Assembly: GCA_963753905.1 (NCBI GenBank)
Contig: CAVWDZ010000001.1
Location: 2,108,001 to 2,172,000, forward strand
DNA from: Bog-756 sp963753905
GTDB lineage: Bacteria > Actinomycetota > Acidimicrobiia > Acidimicrobiales > RAAP-2
DNA: 64,000 nucleotides
Direction: 5' to 3'
Positions 1 to 8,616 of the stretch are shown here, piece after piece; position 1 is the first letter of the stretch, and the number at the start of each line of letters is the position of its first letter. Under the pieces are notes generated by a model that worked only from the letters and a program-made list of their open reading frames with translations, did not search any database and was not told the origin of the DNA. The position numbers and the translations under genes are program-made.

Positions 1-1724
1 CGGCTCACCGACTCGTAGTGGATGAGCTCCGCGTAGGGCGTATAGAGCAACCGGTACCCGGCCTGACCCAGACGGATGCAGAAGTCGGTGTCGTTGTACG
101 CGACCGGGAGCGCCTCGTCGAATCCTCCGAGCTCTGCGAACACCTCGCGCCGGACCAGCATGCACGCCGCGGTGAGCGCGCTGTAGGACCTGACCACCCG
201 GTCCCACCCTCCGTACCCGCTCTGGCCCGAGGGCTTGCCGTTGAAGATGTGCGATGCGATCCCGCCCACACCGAGCACCACCCCCGCGTGCTGCAGCGAT
301 CCGTCGGGATAGAGGAGCCGCGCCCCGACGGCTCCGACCTCGGGCCGTTGTCCGAGCTCGACGAGTGCATGCAGCCATCCCTCGGATGTGGCTTCGATGT
401 CGTTGTTGAGGAAGAGGAGCATGTCGGCCCCGGACGCGGCGGCTGCCAGATTGTTGATCGCTGCCCAGTTGAACGGACCCGGATAGTCGAGCACCCGGGT
501 TCCCGGCCGGGCTTCGAGCCGGGCGCGGAGCACCCGGGTCTCGGGCTCGATACTGCCGTTGTCGACCAGCAGGACTTCGCTGATCGGATAACCGGGCGAC
601 CGTTCGAGCGAACGCAGGCAGGCTTCGGTGAGGGCGGCCTGGTCGCGGAACGGGATGATCACGCAGACCGTGGGTGTCGACGTGATCTCACGCCGCACGC
701 GATAGGTGCCGGCGATTGGTCCCGACTCCACCCGTCCCCGGATGCCGCGCCGGGACACCGCGTCGTCGACGACCCGGCGGCTGGCGGCGTACGCCCAGGG
801 CTTCGCCGCGGGATCTCCGGCGGCAGACCCCGCCACGATCCGCCAGTGGTAGAGGACCTTTGGGATGTGGACCACCCGCCGGGCCAGCTCGGTGGACCGG
901 AGCATGACGTCGAAGTCCTGGCTGCCGTCGAACTCGGGCCGGAACCCCCCGATCCGCCTCAGAAGGTCGAGCCGGATGGCGGTCAGGTGCCCGAGATACG
1001 GATGGGAGAGCAGCAACTCGGGGTCCCAGTCCGGCTTGAAGTTCGGCTGGCACGGCCGGCCGATCTCGTCGAGCTTGTCCTCGTCGGAGTACACGACATC
1101 TGCATCGTCGACGGCCGACACCACCCGTGCGATCTCGGCCAGGGCATCCGGTTCCACCAGATCGTCCTGGTCGACCAGGATCACGAACTCACCGGTGGCC
1201 GCCGCCAGCGCACGGTTGGTCGCACGGGAGATGCCGCCGTTCTGCTCGAGTGCCATCGCCTTGATCCGGGAATCCCGCGCGGCGAACGCCTCCATCGATG
1301 CGCGCAGCTCCGGCTGCCCGGACCCGTCATCGCAGAGGCACAGCTCCCAACGTTGGTAGGTCTGGTCGATGATCGACTCGACGCACTCCTCGAAATACCA
1401 GAGCGCCGGGCGGTAGGCCGGGATCACGATGCTCAGCAACGGACCGTCCGTGGGCAGCTCTTCGGCCTGCTCGCCCCGTTCGGCGCGTTCGAGCCGGTCG
1501 AGGTGCCAGAGGTGCTTCCAGTGCCAATAGGTCGTCGGTGGGGAGGAGGCGTCGGTTCCCCATGCCGGCTCGACCGTGGCTCCCTCGGACCCGCCACCCA
1601 GGACCGGGTCCGTGGGGAGGAGCCGGCTGACCAGCTGGTCGGTCATCCAGCCGAGCGCTGGACCGAATCCGCCGCTCTCCGGCCCGTCGTTCACCGTCTC
1701 GACCGATGAGTTCGTAGGGGACAC
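1..1724 (-). CDS. Two-domain family 2 glycosyltransferase, 3' end cut by window edge
   Basis: The minus strand is open from about 1724 to the left edge, giving at least 574 residues with no stop. Two GT-A type domains lie in tandem. The first begins at LLSIVIPAYRPA with DDGS and a VDQDD metal-binding stretch. The second begins at PTVCVIIPFRDQ with VDNGS and FLNNDIEA, and then NDTDFCIRLGQAGYRL. This layout is that of O-antigen or rhamnan-type glycosyltransferases that extend a lipid-linked or surface polysaccharide. The start is uncertain: GTG at 1724 is preceded by TACGCT (plus strand 1740-1745), but GTG 1694 or ATG 1646 (MTDQL) are possible. The divergent genes at 1825-3500 also look like polysaccharide genes. 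Confidence 0.85.
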   Translation of the reverse strand, partial: MSPTNSSVETVNDGPESGGFGPALGWMTDQLVSRLLPTDPVLGGGSEGATVEPAWGTDASSPPTTYWHWKHLWHLDRLERAERGEQAEELPTDGPLLSIVIPAYRPALWYFEECVESIIDQTYQRWELCLCDDGSGQPELRASMEAFAARDSRIKAMALEQNGGISRATNRALAAATGEFVILVDQDDLVEPDALAEIARVVSAVDDADVVYSDEDKLDEIGRPCQPNFKPDWDPELLLSHPYLGHLTAIRLDLLRRIGGFRPEFDGSQDFDVMLRSTELARRVVHIPKVLYHWRIVAGSAAGDPAAKPWAYAASRRVVDDAVSRRGIRGRVESGPIAGTYRVRREITSTPTVCVIIPFRDQAALTEACLRSLERSPGYPISEVLLVDNGSIEPETRVLRARLEARPGTRVLDYPGPFNWAAINNLAAAASGADMLLFLNNDIEATSEGWLHALVELGQRPEVGAVGARLLYPDGSLQHAGVVLGVGGIASHIFNGKPSGQSGYGGWDRVVRSYSALTAACMLVRREVFAELGGFDEALPVAYNDTDFCIRLGQAGYRLLYTPYAELIHYESVS

Positions 1725-1770
1725 CGCACAACCGCGGGGAGCGTACCATCGGGCTCGGGCGACCCACCGG

Positions 1771-1776
1771 TACACT
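1771..1776 (+). promoter_or_regulatory. Candidate -10 box for the 1825-3500 operon
   Basis: TACACT preceded by CCGG fits the TANNNT box seen across the window. The predicted transcript would have a leader of about 40 bases carrying the Shine-Dalgarno sequence GAGGAG at 1810-1815, nine bases before GTG 1825. Confidence 0.35.
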
Positions 1777-1824
1777 CGCCTGAGCCGTCCGCCCCCGGGA
1801 TCCGGAGACGAGGAGAGCCGCGAC

Positions 1825-2328
1825 GTGGACCAGCTTGACCCAGAGGCACTACTCGAGCGGCTGCGGGCCGAGCACCGGGTCCTCCGATGGGCCCCGCTCC
1901 CCCCGGAAGAGATGCGGAGGCCCACCGAGCGGAGCCAGGTGCGTAGCCGCGCCTCACTGGAGTACCTCCACCGGCATTGGTCACTGCCCGACGGAGTCGA
2001 TCCCGCGGTCGCCGGGAGCGGACCGAAGGGACGGATCATCGCCCTCTTCGGACGCCTGACCTTCCGCGTCCTCGGCCCCTACCTGCGCGAGGAGCGAGAG
2101 CTCCTCTCCCATCTGGTCCGGGTCAGCGATTCGCTCGAAAAGCGGTGTGACGAGCTCACGCTCCGGTGCGAGCAGCTCAACCAGGATCTGGTCGACCGCC
2201 AGACCGCCGAGGCGGAGAACCTCACCGAGCTGGCCCTCTGGCTGCACCTGGAAGTGCCTGAGCGGAACGCGCGCAACGGCGTGCGCGGAGAGGCCCGTGG
2301 CCCCGAGGACACCACGACGTCAGGATGA
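1825..2328 (+). CDS. Hypothetical coiled-coil protein of a polysaccharide cluster
   Basis: This is a 167-residue protein that starts at GTG 1825 behind a clear GAGGAG ribosome-binding site, although the frame is open further upstream. The middle reads GRLTFRVLGPYLREE and the C-terminal third is a heptad-like coiled coil (LEKRCDELTLRCEQLNQDL). Short proteins, or N-terminal domains, with this kind of RPYL-type segment and coiled coil commonly precede glycosyltransferases and methyltransferases in O-antigen-like clusters, where they may help assemble complexes. No catalytic motif is visible. It overlaps the next gene by ATGA, so the two are translationally coupled. Its function is unknown. Confidence 0.7.
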   Translation: MDQLDPEALLERLRAEHRVLRWAPLPPEEMRRPTERSQVRSRASLEYLHRHWSLPDGVDPAVAGSGPKGRIIALFGRLTFRVLGPYLREERELLSHLVRVSDSLEKRCDELTLRCEQLNQDLVDRQTAEAENLTELALWLHLEVPERNARNGVRGEARGPEDTTTSG

Positions 2329-3500
2329 GCAACGGCACCACCATCGCCGTCCTGACCGCCCACTGGGAGTCGACCACCGAGGAGGGGTGGATCAGCCGGC
2401 AGGTGGCCGGAGCGCTGGCCGCCACCGCCGCGGTGCACGTGGTCACGCCGGAAGGTCACCGCGCGGAACATGTCGCGGACAGTGTCTTCACCGTGCACCG
2501 CCTCGCCTCGCCGATCGCGGAAGCGTCCGAGCTCCGACGCGACCTCCTGGTCCAGGCGCTCTCCCAGGGAACGGGCGACAACCGTCCGGTCCTGCCACGG
2601 GGTGCGGGCGAAGAGCTCGACCGTGGGCTGCTCGAGCCGTGGCAGGGGGCAGGCACCATCCTCGCCGAGCTCGGGCCTTCGCTGGTCGTGGTCGTCGACC
2701 TGCGGAACGTCGGAGCCCTCGGCGTGCTCGACGCACATGACCCGGGTCTCCCGATGGCGCTGCTCCCACTCGGCTCCGACCCAGAACACCTGGCCTTCCC
2801 CCACTTCGACCCGGTCTTCGACCGGGCCGGCGTCGTGCTCACCATGACCGAGTCCGAACGCAGAGCCGTCGTCGACCACCATGGGCGGGACGCTTCGGTC
2901 CACCGGATCGGCGCGCCGATGGCCGCCAATCCGAGCGCCCTGACCGAGCCGAACACCTGGGTCGGAGACAACGACTACGTCCTCGTGCTCACCGGGACGG
3001 ACGAGAACGAGAACTCGGAGCAGAACGAGCTGAGCACCCTCCTGCGTGTGCGCTTTCCCGAGGTCCGGTTGGGCATCGCCCACAACGACGCCTTCTGTGC
3101 CTGGCACCACGGCCAGGTCACGAGGGGGTGGCCGATCGAACGCACGAGCGACCGCGACCGGCTCATGGCCTGGGCCCGGATGACGGTCGACCTCGAGCCG
3201 GGTGCCTACTTCGGCCGGCGGTGTGTGACCTCGCTGCTCTACGGCACCCCCATCGTCGTCCCGGCGACGAGCCGGGCCCGCGAGCACGCCGAGCGGGGCA
3301 GGGGTGGCCTCTGGTACGGCGATCCGGCCGAGCTCGCCTGGTGCGTCGAAGCCCTCCTCGAACCGGCGTGCCGGGACGCCCTCGGGGCACAGGGCCGGGC
3401 CTACGCCGAGCAGGAGTACGGCTCGACGGATCGGTTCATCGAGCGGGTCAGGTCAGCCTGCGGACGGGTCGGCGCAGCACCGACCCGCCTCACCGCCTGA
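2325..3500 (+). CDS. Putative GT-B fold glycosyltransferase (family 4-like)
   Basis: This 391-residue protein starts at the ATGA overlap with the upstream gene. The N-terminus (TIAVLTAHWESTTEEGWISR) resembles the first Rossmann half of a GT-B enzyme. The C-terminal half has an SLLYGTPIVVPATSRAREHAE segment followed by GGLWYGDPAELAWCVEALL, which matches the nucleotide-sugar binding end of family 4 glycosyltransferases. The classic E-x7-E motif is degenerate, so the substrate cannot be guessed and an inactive or divergent enzyme is possible. It probably acts with the divergent two-domain glycosyltransferase in surface polysaccharide synthesis. Its last 11 bases overlap the end of the convergent ppx gene. 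Confidence 0.65.
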   Translation: MSNGTTIAVLTAHWESTTEEGWISRQVAGALAATAAVHVVTPEGHRAEHVADSVFTVHRLASPIAEASELRRDLLVQALSQGTGDNRPVLPRGAGEELDRGLLEPWQGAGTILAELGPSLVVVVDLRNVGALGVLDAHDPGLPMALLPLGSDPEHLAFPHFDPVFDRAGVVLTMTESERRAVVDHHGRDASVHRIGAPMAANPSALTEPNTWVGDNDYVLVLTGTDENENSEQNELSTLLRVRFPEVRLGIAHNDAFCAWHHGQVTRGWPIERTSDRDRLMAWARMTVDLEPGAYFGRRCVTSLLYGTPIVVPATSRAREHAERGRGGLWYGDPAELAWCVEALLEPACRDALGAQGRAYAEQEYGSTDRFIERVRSACGRVGAAPTRLTA

Positions 3501-4422
3501 CCAGCAGTCCGTGCGCCATCCCGTCGAGGATGTCCGCCTCGGACACCAAGCACTCGGCGAACCCGAACCGGTGTATCACCGATGCCAGGATGAGCGCCCC
3601 CCCGACGATCACGTCCTCCCGACCCGGCACCATGCCGGCCCGGTCGAGGTGTGCAGCACGGTCCTCGCCGGCCAGGGTGTGGTACCAGTGCTCCGCGTCG
3701 CCCAGAGTCAGCACCGCGTGGTGGGTCCGTTCCGGGTCGTAGTGCGCAAGGCCCAGCCGCAGTGACGCCAGTGTCGTGACGGTGCCTGCGAGCCCGACCA
3801 TGCGGTGCGCGCCGAGCAGGCGGGGATGGCCGGCGATCGCCGCGTCAAGCTGGACACCCACCTCGGCCTCGGCCGCGTCCAACTCGGCGCCCGAGGGCGG
3901 GTCGCCGTGCAGGAAGCGCTCGGTCACCCGGACGCACCCGAGCTGGAGGGAGACCGCGGTGGGGGCCGGATCGTCGGGACCGTCCCCTGCCACGAGCTCG
4001 GTCGAGCCGCCCCCGATGTCCAATACCAGGAAGGGCCCGTCGGCAGGGTCGAGCTCTGCCACCGCCCCGGCCAACGAGAGCCGTCCCTCCTCCAACCCGG
4101 TCAGGAGCTCGGGCACGAGACCCGAAACGGTCCCGGCGGCACGCAGGAATTCGTCCCCGTTCGCGGCGTCGCGTGCGGCCGACGTGGCGACCAGCCGTCC
4201 CCGGCCGACGCCCCACCGATCCATCTCCCGCCGGTACTCGCGGAGCACTCCGAGGCACCGTTGGATGGCCTCGGGGGACAACCGCCCGGTCGCGTCCACG
4301 CCCTCGCCGAGCCGGGTGATCCGCATGAGTCGCTCGAGCCGGTGTCCCTCCGCGTCGACCACCAGCAGTCGGGTCGAGTTCGTACCGCAGTCGATCGCGG
4401 CCACAGCGCCCTGTTCGGCCAT
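3490..4422 (-). CDS. ppx: Ppx/GppA family exopolyphosphatase
   Basis: This 310-residue protein belongs to the ASKHA superfamily and hydrolyses terminal phosphate from polyphosphate and/or pppGpp. The first phosphate-binding loop is visible near the N-terminus (AAIDCGTNSTRLLVV) and the second as LDIGGGSTELV at about residues 142-152. At about 310 residues it matches the short actinobacterial Ppx form that lacks the extra C-terminal HD-type domain. It is the last gene of the eno-ftsB-DUF501 block, the same position as Ppx2 in mycobacteria, and it starts 59 bases after the DUF501 stop. Its 3' end overlaps the convergent glycosyltransferase gene by 11 bases. Confidence 0.93.
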   Translation of the reverse strand: MAEQGAVAAIDCGTNSTRLLVVDAEGHRLERLMRITRLGEGVDATGRLSPEAIQRCLGVLREYRREMDRWGVGRGRLVATSAARDAANGDEFLRAAGTVSGLVPELLTGLEEGRLSLAGAVAELDPADGPFLVLDIGGGSTELVAGDGPDDPAPTAVSLQLGCVRVTERFLHGDPPSGAELDAAEAEVGVQLDAAIAGHPRLLGAHRMVGLAGTVTTLASLRLGLAHYDPERTHHAVLTLGDAEHWYHTLAGEDRAAHLDRAGMVPGREDVIVGGALILASVIHRFGFAECLVSEADILDGMAHGLLVRR

Positions 4423-4481
4423 CCGCCCTTGCTAGCACGAGCCTGCCACTGGCTCCCGCCGGACCATCCGCCCGGGCGCGC

Positions 4482-4979
4482 TCACGAGGGGTGGAGGCCG
4501 ATCTGCAGCGCGGTCCACTCCCCTACCGGGTCGTCGGCTCCGGTCAGCCACCAGGCCAGGTGGGCATGGAGGCACTTGACTCCCTGCCGTGTCCCCCCGA
4601 CCCCTCCCGAGGGTCGGGGCCCCACGTGGTCGACCGGGATCAGTGCGTCGCGGTCGACCGCGTAGCGCTCGTGCGCCCCGGCGATGCGATCAGGCGCCAC
4701 CGCGGACTCGGCCAGGCCGACCCCCCCGGACGACTCGAGGCGGCTCACCGCCTCCCGGAGGACGGGGTCGACCAGCCAGAAGCGGGTGGGCATCGGGGTG
4801 CCATCGAAGAGGAAGGGGGCGTTGGCGATGACCGCCGGGGTCCCGTCCTCGCTTCGCACCACGACCTCGAACTCGCCCGCGGGAGTGCGGCCGAGCAGCT
4901 CGGCGACCAGTTCCCCGTCGCTCCGCGCTCGACCCGGTGCGCACGGGTCGCCCGTGCCGTCCGGACGGTCGGGGGTCAC
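4482..4979 (-). CDS. DUF501 family protein
   Basis: This 165-residue protein matches DUF501, a family almost confined to actinobacteria. Recognisable stretches are AELLGRTPAGEFEVVVR, IANAPFLFDGTPMPTRFWLVDP, the AGAHERYAVDRDALIP region and the C-terminal GGTRQGVKCLHAHLAWWL with a conserved Cys and two His residues. Its biochemical role is unknown. Its constant position between the FtsB/DivIC-like gene and ppx suggests a link to division or envelope growth, which is inference. The start ATG overlaps the stop of the upstream ftsB-like gene (ATGA). Confidence 0.9.
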   Translation of the reverse strand: MTPDRPDGTGDPCAPGRARSDGELVAELLGRTPAGEFEVVVRSEDGTPAVIANAPFLFDGTPMPTRFWLVDPVLREAVSRLESSGGVGLAESAVAPDRIAGAHERYAVDRDALIPVDHVGPRPSGGVGGTRQGVKCLHAHLAWWLTGADDPVGEWTALQIGLHPS

Positions 4980-5725
4980 TTCCAGAATTCGAGGGTGGAG
5001 ACGACCCGGCCCAAGAAGCTCGACGTCGACTGTGACGGGGAGGATGCCGCCGCGGTCGAGGTTCCCGTCGTCGATCCGCCCGCATTCGGGGTCTGTGGCA
5101 GTCCGGGATCGGGGGTCATGTTGGGGGCCTCGGCAGGTGCGACGAGGGGCTGGTCGGCCGGGTCACCGACCGACGGCTCCCCGACCAGCGCCGCTGACGC
5201 TCGGCCGGAGGGCGGCAGGATGTCGTAGAGGGTCTGGCCGGGCGTGACCAGCTGGTAGTTCTGACGGGCCAGCCGTTCGATTTCGGCGCTGGAGTTGAGC
5301 TGGTTCTGCTGTTCAGACAGCAGCTGGTTCTGATGGCGGAGCTCGGACAGCTGGGCCGCCTCGGCCGAAAGCTGCTGATGCTGGTGGAGCAGGTCGGTGA
5401 ACGGGAAGCTGGTGGCGAGCACGACCAGGGCGAACACCGCTGCGAAGACCACCGGCACCCGGTTGCGGCGGCCCCCTGAACCACCCGACTTCCTACGGAC
5501 GGCTGCCGGACGCCCTGCGGCCCGGTTCGGTGCGACCTTCTTCGCCCGGGCGGCCGGACCCTTCTTGGCCGCTTTGGCGGGACGCTTCTTCGGCGATGTG
5601 ACCGGACCCTTCTCGGCCGCTCTGATCCTGCCCGTCCGGGCGACAGAGCGGGTGCCCGCGGGACGCCGCGATCGGGCGGCGGGCCGGCGGGCCGGCTTGG
5701 TGCGGGCATGGAGCCGGGTGCTCAC
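4976..5725 (-). CDS. FtsB/DivIC-type septum formation initiator
   Basis: This is a 249-residue bitopic membrane protein of the divisome. It has a long Lys/Arg/Ala/Pro-rich cytoplasmic tail (about residues 1-89), one membrane span (about 90-109, VPVVFAAVFALVVLATSFPF), then a Gln-rich coiled coil (about 112-150) and the family signature IERLARQNYQLVTPGQ. The last 85 residues are a Pro/Ser/Thr-rich extension. I chose GTG 5725 because it overlaps the enolase stop as GTGA, like the other couplings in this operon. A start 15 bases upstream is possible. In the FtsQLB complex such proteins link FtsL and FtsQ; the extended basic tail is typical of actinobacterial versions. Confidence 0.88.
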   Translation of the reverse strand: MSTRLHARTKPARRPAARSRRPAGTRSVARTGRIRAAEKGPVTSPKKRPAKAAKKGPAARAKKVAPNRAAGRPAAVRRKSGGSGGRRNRVPVVFAAVFALVVLATSFPFTDLLHQHQQLSAEAAQLSELRHQNQLLSEQQNQLNSSAEIERLARQNYQLVTPGQTLYDILPPSGRASAALVGEPSVGDPADQPLVAPAEAPNMTPDPGLPQTPNAGGSTTGTSTAAASSPSQSTSSFLGRVVSTLEFWK

Positions 5726-7011
5726 CGGCGACCGCCCCACGAGGAGAGGGCTGCTCCGCCCCGGAACGCCGCCGACTCGCCGAGCTCATCCTCGATCCGC
5801 AGGAGCTGGTTGTACTTGGCGACCCGGTCGGAGCGGGCGGGGGCGCCGGTCTTGATCTGGCCACAGTTGGTCGCGACGGCCAGGTCGGCGATGGTGGTGT
5901 CCTCCGTCTCGCCGGACCGGTGCGACATCACGCACGCGTAGGAGGACCGGGTGGCCAGCTCCATGGTCCCGAGCGTCTCGGTCAGGGTGCCGATCTGGTT
6001 GACCTTGACCAGCACGGCGTTGGCGGTGGCGGCATCGATCCCGCGGCGCAGCCGGTCCTCGTTGGTCACGAAGAGGTCGTCCCCGACCAGCTGGACCCGG
6101 GAGCCCAGCGCGGCGGTGAGCGCAGCCCACCCGTCCCAATCGTCCTCGGCCATCCCGTCCTCGAGCGAGACGACCGGGTAGCGGTCGACCAGATCGACCC
6201 AGTACTCGACCATCTCGGCTGACGAGAGGCTCCTCCCTTCACCGGCCAGCTCGTAGCGCCCGTCGCTGTAGAGCTCACTCGTCGCCGGGTCCATGGCGAT
6301 CGCGATCTCCTCACCCGGTACCCGGCCGGCCGCCTCGATGGCCTCGACCAGGATCCGCACCGCCTCCTCGTTGGAGTCGAGATCCGGGGCGAAACCCCCC
6401 TCGTCGCCGACCGCTGTCGAGATGCCGCGCTCGTGCAGCACGCCGGACAGCGCGTGATAGGTCTCCACACCCCAGCGGAGCGCCTCGGCGAACGAAGCGG
6501 CCCCGACCGGCATGATCATGAACTCCTGCAGATCGATCGAGTTGTCGGCGTGGACGCCGCCGTTGACCACGTTCATCATCGGCACCGGCAGCACGTGGGC
6601 GTCGATGCCCCCGACATAGCGGAAGAGGGACAACCCGAGCTCGTCCGCCGCGGCCCGGGCGGTGGCCAGCGACACCCCGAGGATGGCATTGGCCCCGAGC
6701 CTTGCCTTGTTGGGCGTCCCGTCGGCGTCGATCATGGCGAGATCGACCGCCCGCTGGTCGAGGGCGTCGAATCCCTCGAGGAAGTCGGCGATCTCCCCGT
6801 CGACGTGCGCGACCGCCTGCAGCACCCCCTTGCCCCGGTAGCGGTCGCCGCCGTCCCGGAGCTCGACCGCCTCGAAGGACCCGGTCGACGCGCCGGACGG
6901 AACGATGGCGCGCCCGGAGGCTCCGGAGTCGAGGAGGACCTCGACCTCGATCGTCGGATTCCCGCGGGAGTCGAGGACCTCCCGGCCGATGACCTGCTCG
7001 ATCAAGCTCAC
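5722..7011 (-). CDS. eno: Enolase
   Basis: This 429-residue enzyme interconverts 2-phosphoglycerate and phosphoenolpyruvate in glycolysis. Near the N-terminus REVLDSRGNPTIEVEV and SGASTGSFEAVELRD are present. Later come the Mg-binding and catalytic stretches AMDPATSEL, SLEDGMAEDDWDGW and GDDLFVTN, the Lys of LVKVNQIGTL, and the signature SHRSGETEDTTIADLAV. The start GTG 7011 (SLIEQVIGREVLDSRG) gives the usual family length and has AGGAG 12 bases upstream. The frame is open upstream, but that part does not resemble enolase. It is coupled to the ftsB-like gene by GTGA. Confidence 0.97.
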   Translation of the reverse strand: MSLIEQVIGREVLDSRGNPTIEVEVLLDSGASGRAIVPSGASTGSFEAVELRDGGDRYRGKGVLQAVAHVDGEIADFLEGFDALDQRAVDLAMIDADGTPNKARLGANAILGVSLATARAAADELGLSLFRYVGGIDAHVLPVPMMNVVNGGVHADNSIDLQEFMIMPVGAASFAEALRWGVETYHALSGVLHERGISTAVGDEGGFAPDLDSNEEAVRILVEAIEAAGRVPGEEIAIAMDPATSELYSDGRYELAGEGRSLSSAEMVEYWVDLVDRYPVVSLEDGMAEDDWDGWAALTAALGSRVQLVGDDLFVTNEDRLRRGIDAATANAVLVKVNQIGTLTETLGTMELATRSSYACVMSHRSGETEDTTIADLAVATNCGQIKTGAPARSDRVAKYNQLLRIEDELGESAAFRGGAALSSWGGRR

Positions 7012-7132
7012 TCTGCGTCGTCGCTCCTGTTCGCTGTGTGGGAAAGCTACCATCCGCGGCCCTTCGGACCTGGGTATTTCTCCGAAGATTCCGACCCCTG
7101 CACGCGACCCGGCGGGGTCCTGGGAGGCTCCC

Positions 7133-8608
7133 TCAGCCCTGCTGCTCGACCTCGGCGCGAAATGCGGCCGCTCGCGACAGGAGCGCCGTCTCGGGGTCGA
7201 CCCCGACCGCCCGGGAGAGTCCGACCAACGAGAAGAGCAGGTCCCCGACCGCATCGGCCCGGGCCCGGGCCCCACCCTCGCCGTCCGCGACCAGCCTCTG
7301 CTCAGCCGACCGGTCGGCGCCGGCCAGTGCAGCCACCCCCTCCGCCACCCGGGCCGCCTCGGCCGCGACGCTCGGGAGCACCATCCCGATGGCCACCGCC
7401 TTGCGCTGCAGCTTGGCGGCCAGAGCCAGCGACGGGAGGGCAGCCGGGATGCCCTCGGTCACGCTGGCTCGGCCCTTCTCGGCCTTCTTGATGGCCTCCC
7501 AGTTGGTCGCCACCTCGTCAGCGGTGTCCGCGACGACGTCGCCGAACACGTGCGGATGCCGCGAGACCAGCTTGTCGTGCACTCCCCGGGCCACGTCGGC
7601 GAGGGTGAATCGGCCGACCTCGGCTGCCAGGGTGGCGTGGAAGAGGACCTGGAAGAGCAGGTCGCCGAGCTCCTCCTCGAGGTCGCCGACCGCCTTTCGC
7701 TCCACCGTCGCCGGCGCGACATCCAGGGGGCCGTCGCACGGCGGGACGGCTCCGGCGTCCACCGCGGCGAGGGCGTCGATGGCCTCGAGGACCTCGTAGG
7801 ACTCCTCGAGGAGGTGGCGGCCGAGGGAGGCGTGGGTCTGGCGCCGGTCCCACGGACAGCGTTCGCGCAGGGTGTGCACGAGCACGTCGAGGGCGACCAG
7901 CTCGCGGGCGACCGGCGCGGTCAGTGCCGGGATCCAGAGCGACGTCAGGTGATCGGGCTCGACGCTGCGGTCGATCTCCTCCCACGGTACGTCCCACACG
8001 CGCTCGTCGGGTAGGCCGAGGTGGTGGAGGACCGTCACCGGCTCCGCGGGCGGCGACTCGACCGAGAGCTTGACCCCGGAGAGCAGGGCGCGGCTCCAGC
8101 ACTGGACCACGAGCAGCGGTCCCCGATCGCCTGCGGCGTCGATCGCGAACTCCTCTGCATCGACCACCCGGACGCTGCCGGCGACCGGGTCGACCTCGAG
8201 CCGGACGAAGGCCAGGTCGAGAACGGAGATCGCCGGGTGGACGACGAGGGAGACCTCCCCGGACGCCACCCGCGGGTGCGACACCAGCAGGGTCACGGTC
8301 CGCTCGGCGACCACCGGTGACCCGGGGACGGCGTAGACGACCGATCCTCCGTCGACCGCAGCGGTCACCAGGTCGTCGGCGATCGACCGGTAGACCTCGT
8401 CGAAGGTCTCGGCCCGCTCGTAGTGGTGGTCGAACGAGCGGGCCGCAGGGAAGGCAGCAGCCGAAGGGTGCCTGGTGGTGCGCAGGAAGATCGCAGACGC
8501 CGATTCGAGCAGGGCGAGGGCACCCACGGTGATGAGCTCCGGGCCGGCAGGGCCGAGCCCGACGACGTCGATCCGCGGGCCGGTCGGACGCCGCTCGGCG
8601 GCCGGCAC
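7133..8608 (-). CDS. mazG: Tetrapyrrole-methylase / MazG fusion nucleotide pyrophosphohydrolase
   Basis: This 491-residue protein starts at GTG 8608, just behind the lipoprotein gene. The N-terminal half (from IDVVGLGPAGPELITVG, with VVYAVPGSPVVAERTV) is a tetrapyrrole (corrin/porphyrin) methylase-like domain, as in Bacillus YabN. The C-terminal half is MazG: LRERCPWDRRQTHASLGRHL, then LLEESYEVLEAID and an EEELGDLLFQVLFHA metal-binding helix, plus a second partial EAARV-ADAVGDLLFSLVGL repeat. MazG hydrolyses NTPs or dNTPs to monophosphates and is linked to nucleotide-pool sanitation and stress. The role of the methylase-like domain is unknown. The neighbours mfd and eno match the mycobacterial order. 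Confidence 0.92.
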   Translation of the reverse strand: MPAAERRPTGPRIDVVGLGPAGPELITVGALALLESASAIFLRTTRHPSAAAFPAARSFDHHYERAETFDEVYRSIADDLVTAAVDGGSVVYAVPGSPVVAERTVTLLVSHPRVASGEVSLVVHPAISVLDLAFVRLEVDPVAGSVRVVDAEEFAIDAAGDRGPLLVVQCWSRALLSGVKLSVESPPAEPVTVLHHLGLPDERVWDVPWEEIDRSVEPDHLTSLWIPALTAPVARELVALDVLVHTLRERCPWDRRQTHASLGRHLLEESYEVLEAIDALAAVDAGAVPPCDGPLDVAPATVERKAVGDLEEELGDLLFQVLFHATLAAEVGRFTLADVARGVHDKLVSRHPHVFGDVVADTADEVATNWEAIKKAEKGRASVTEGIPAALPSLALAAKLQRKAVAIGMVLPSVAAEAARVAEGVAALAGADRSAEQRLVADGEGGARARADAVGDLLFSLVGLSRAVGVDPETALLSRAAAFRAEVEQQG

Positions 8609-8616
8609 GATCGCGC

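Noticed and set aside
18..1709. A 563-codon plus-strand open frame opposite the first glycosyltransferase
   Set aside because: The minus strand encodes clear GT2 domains, while the plus translation is Arg/Asp/Gly/Pro-rich without motifs.
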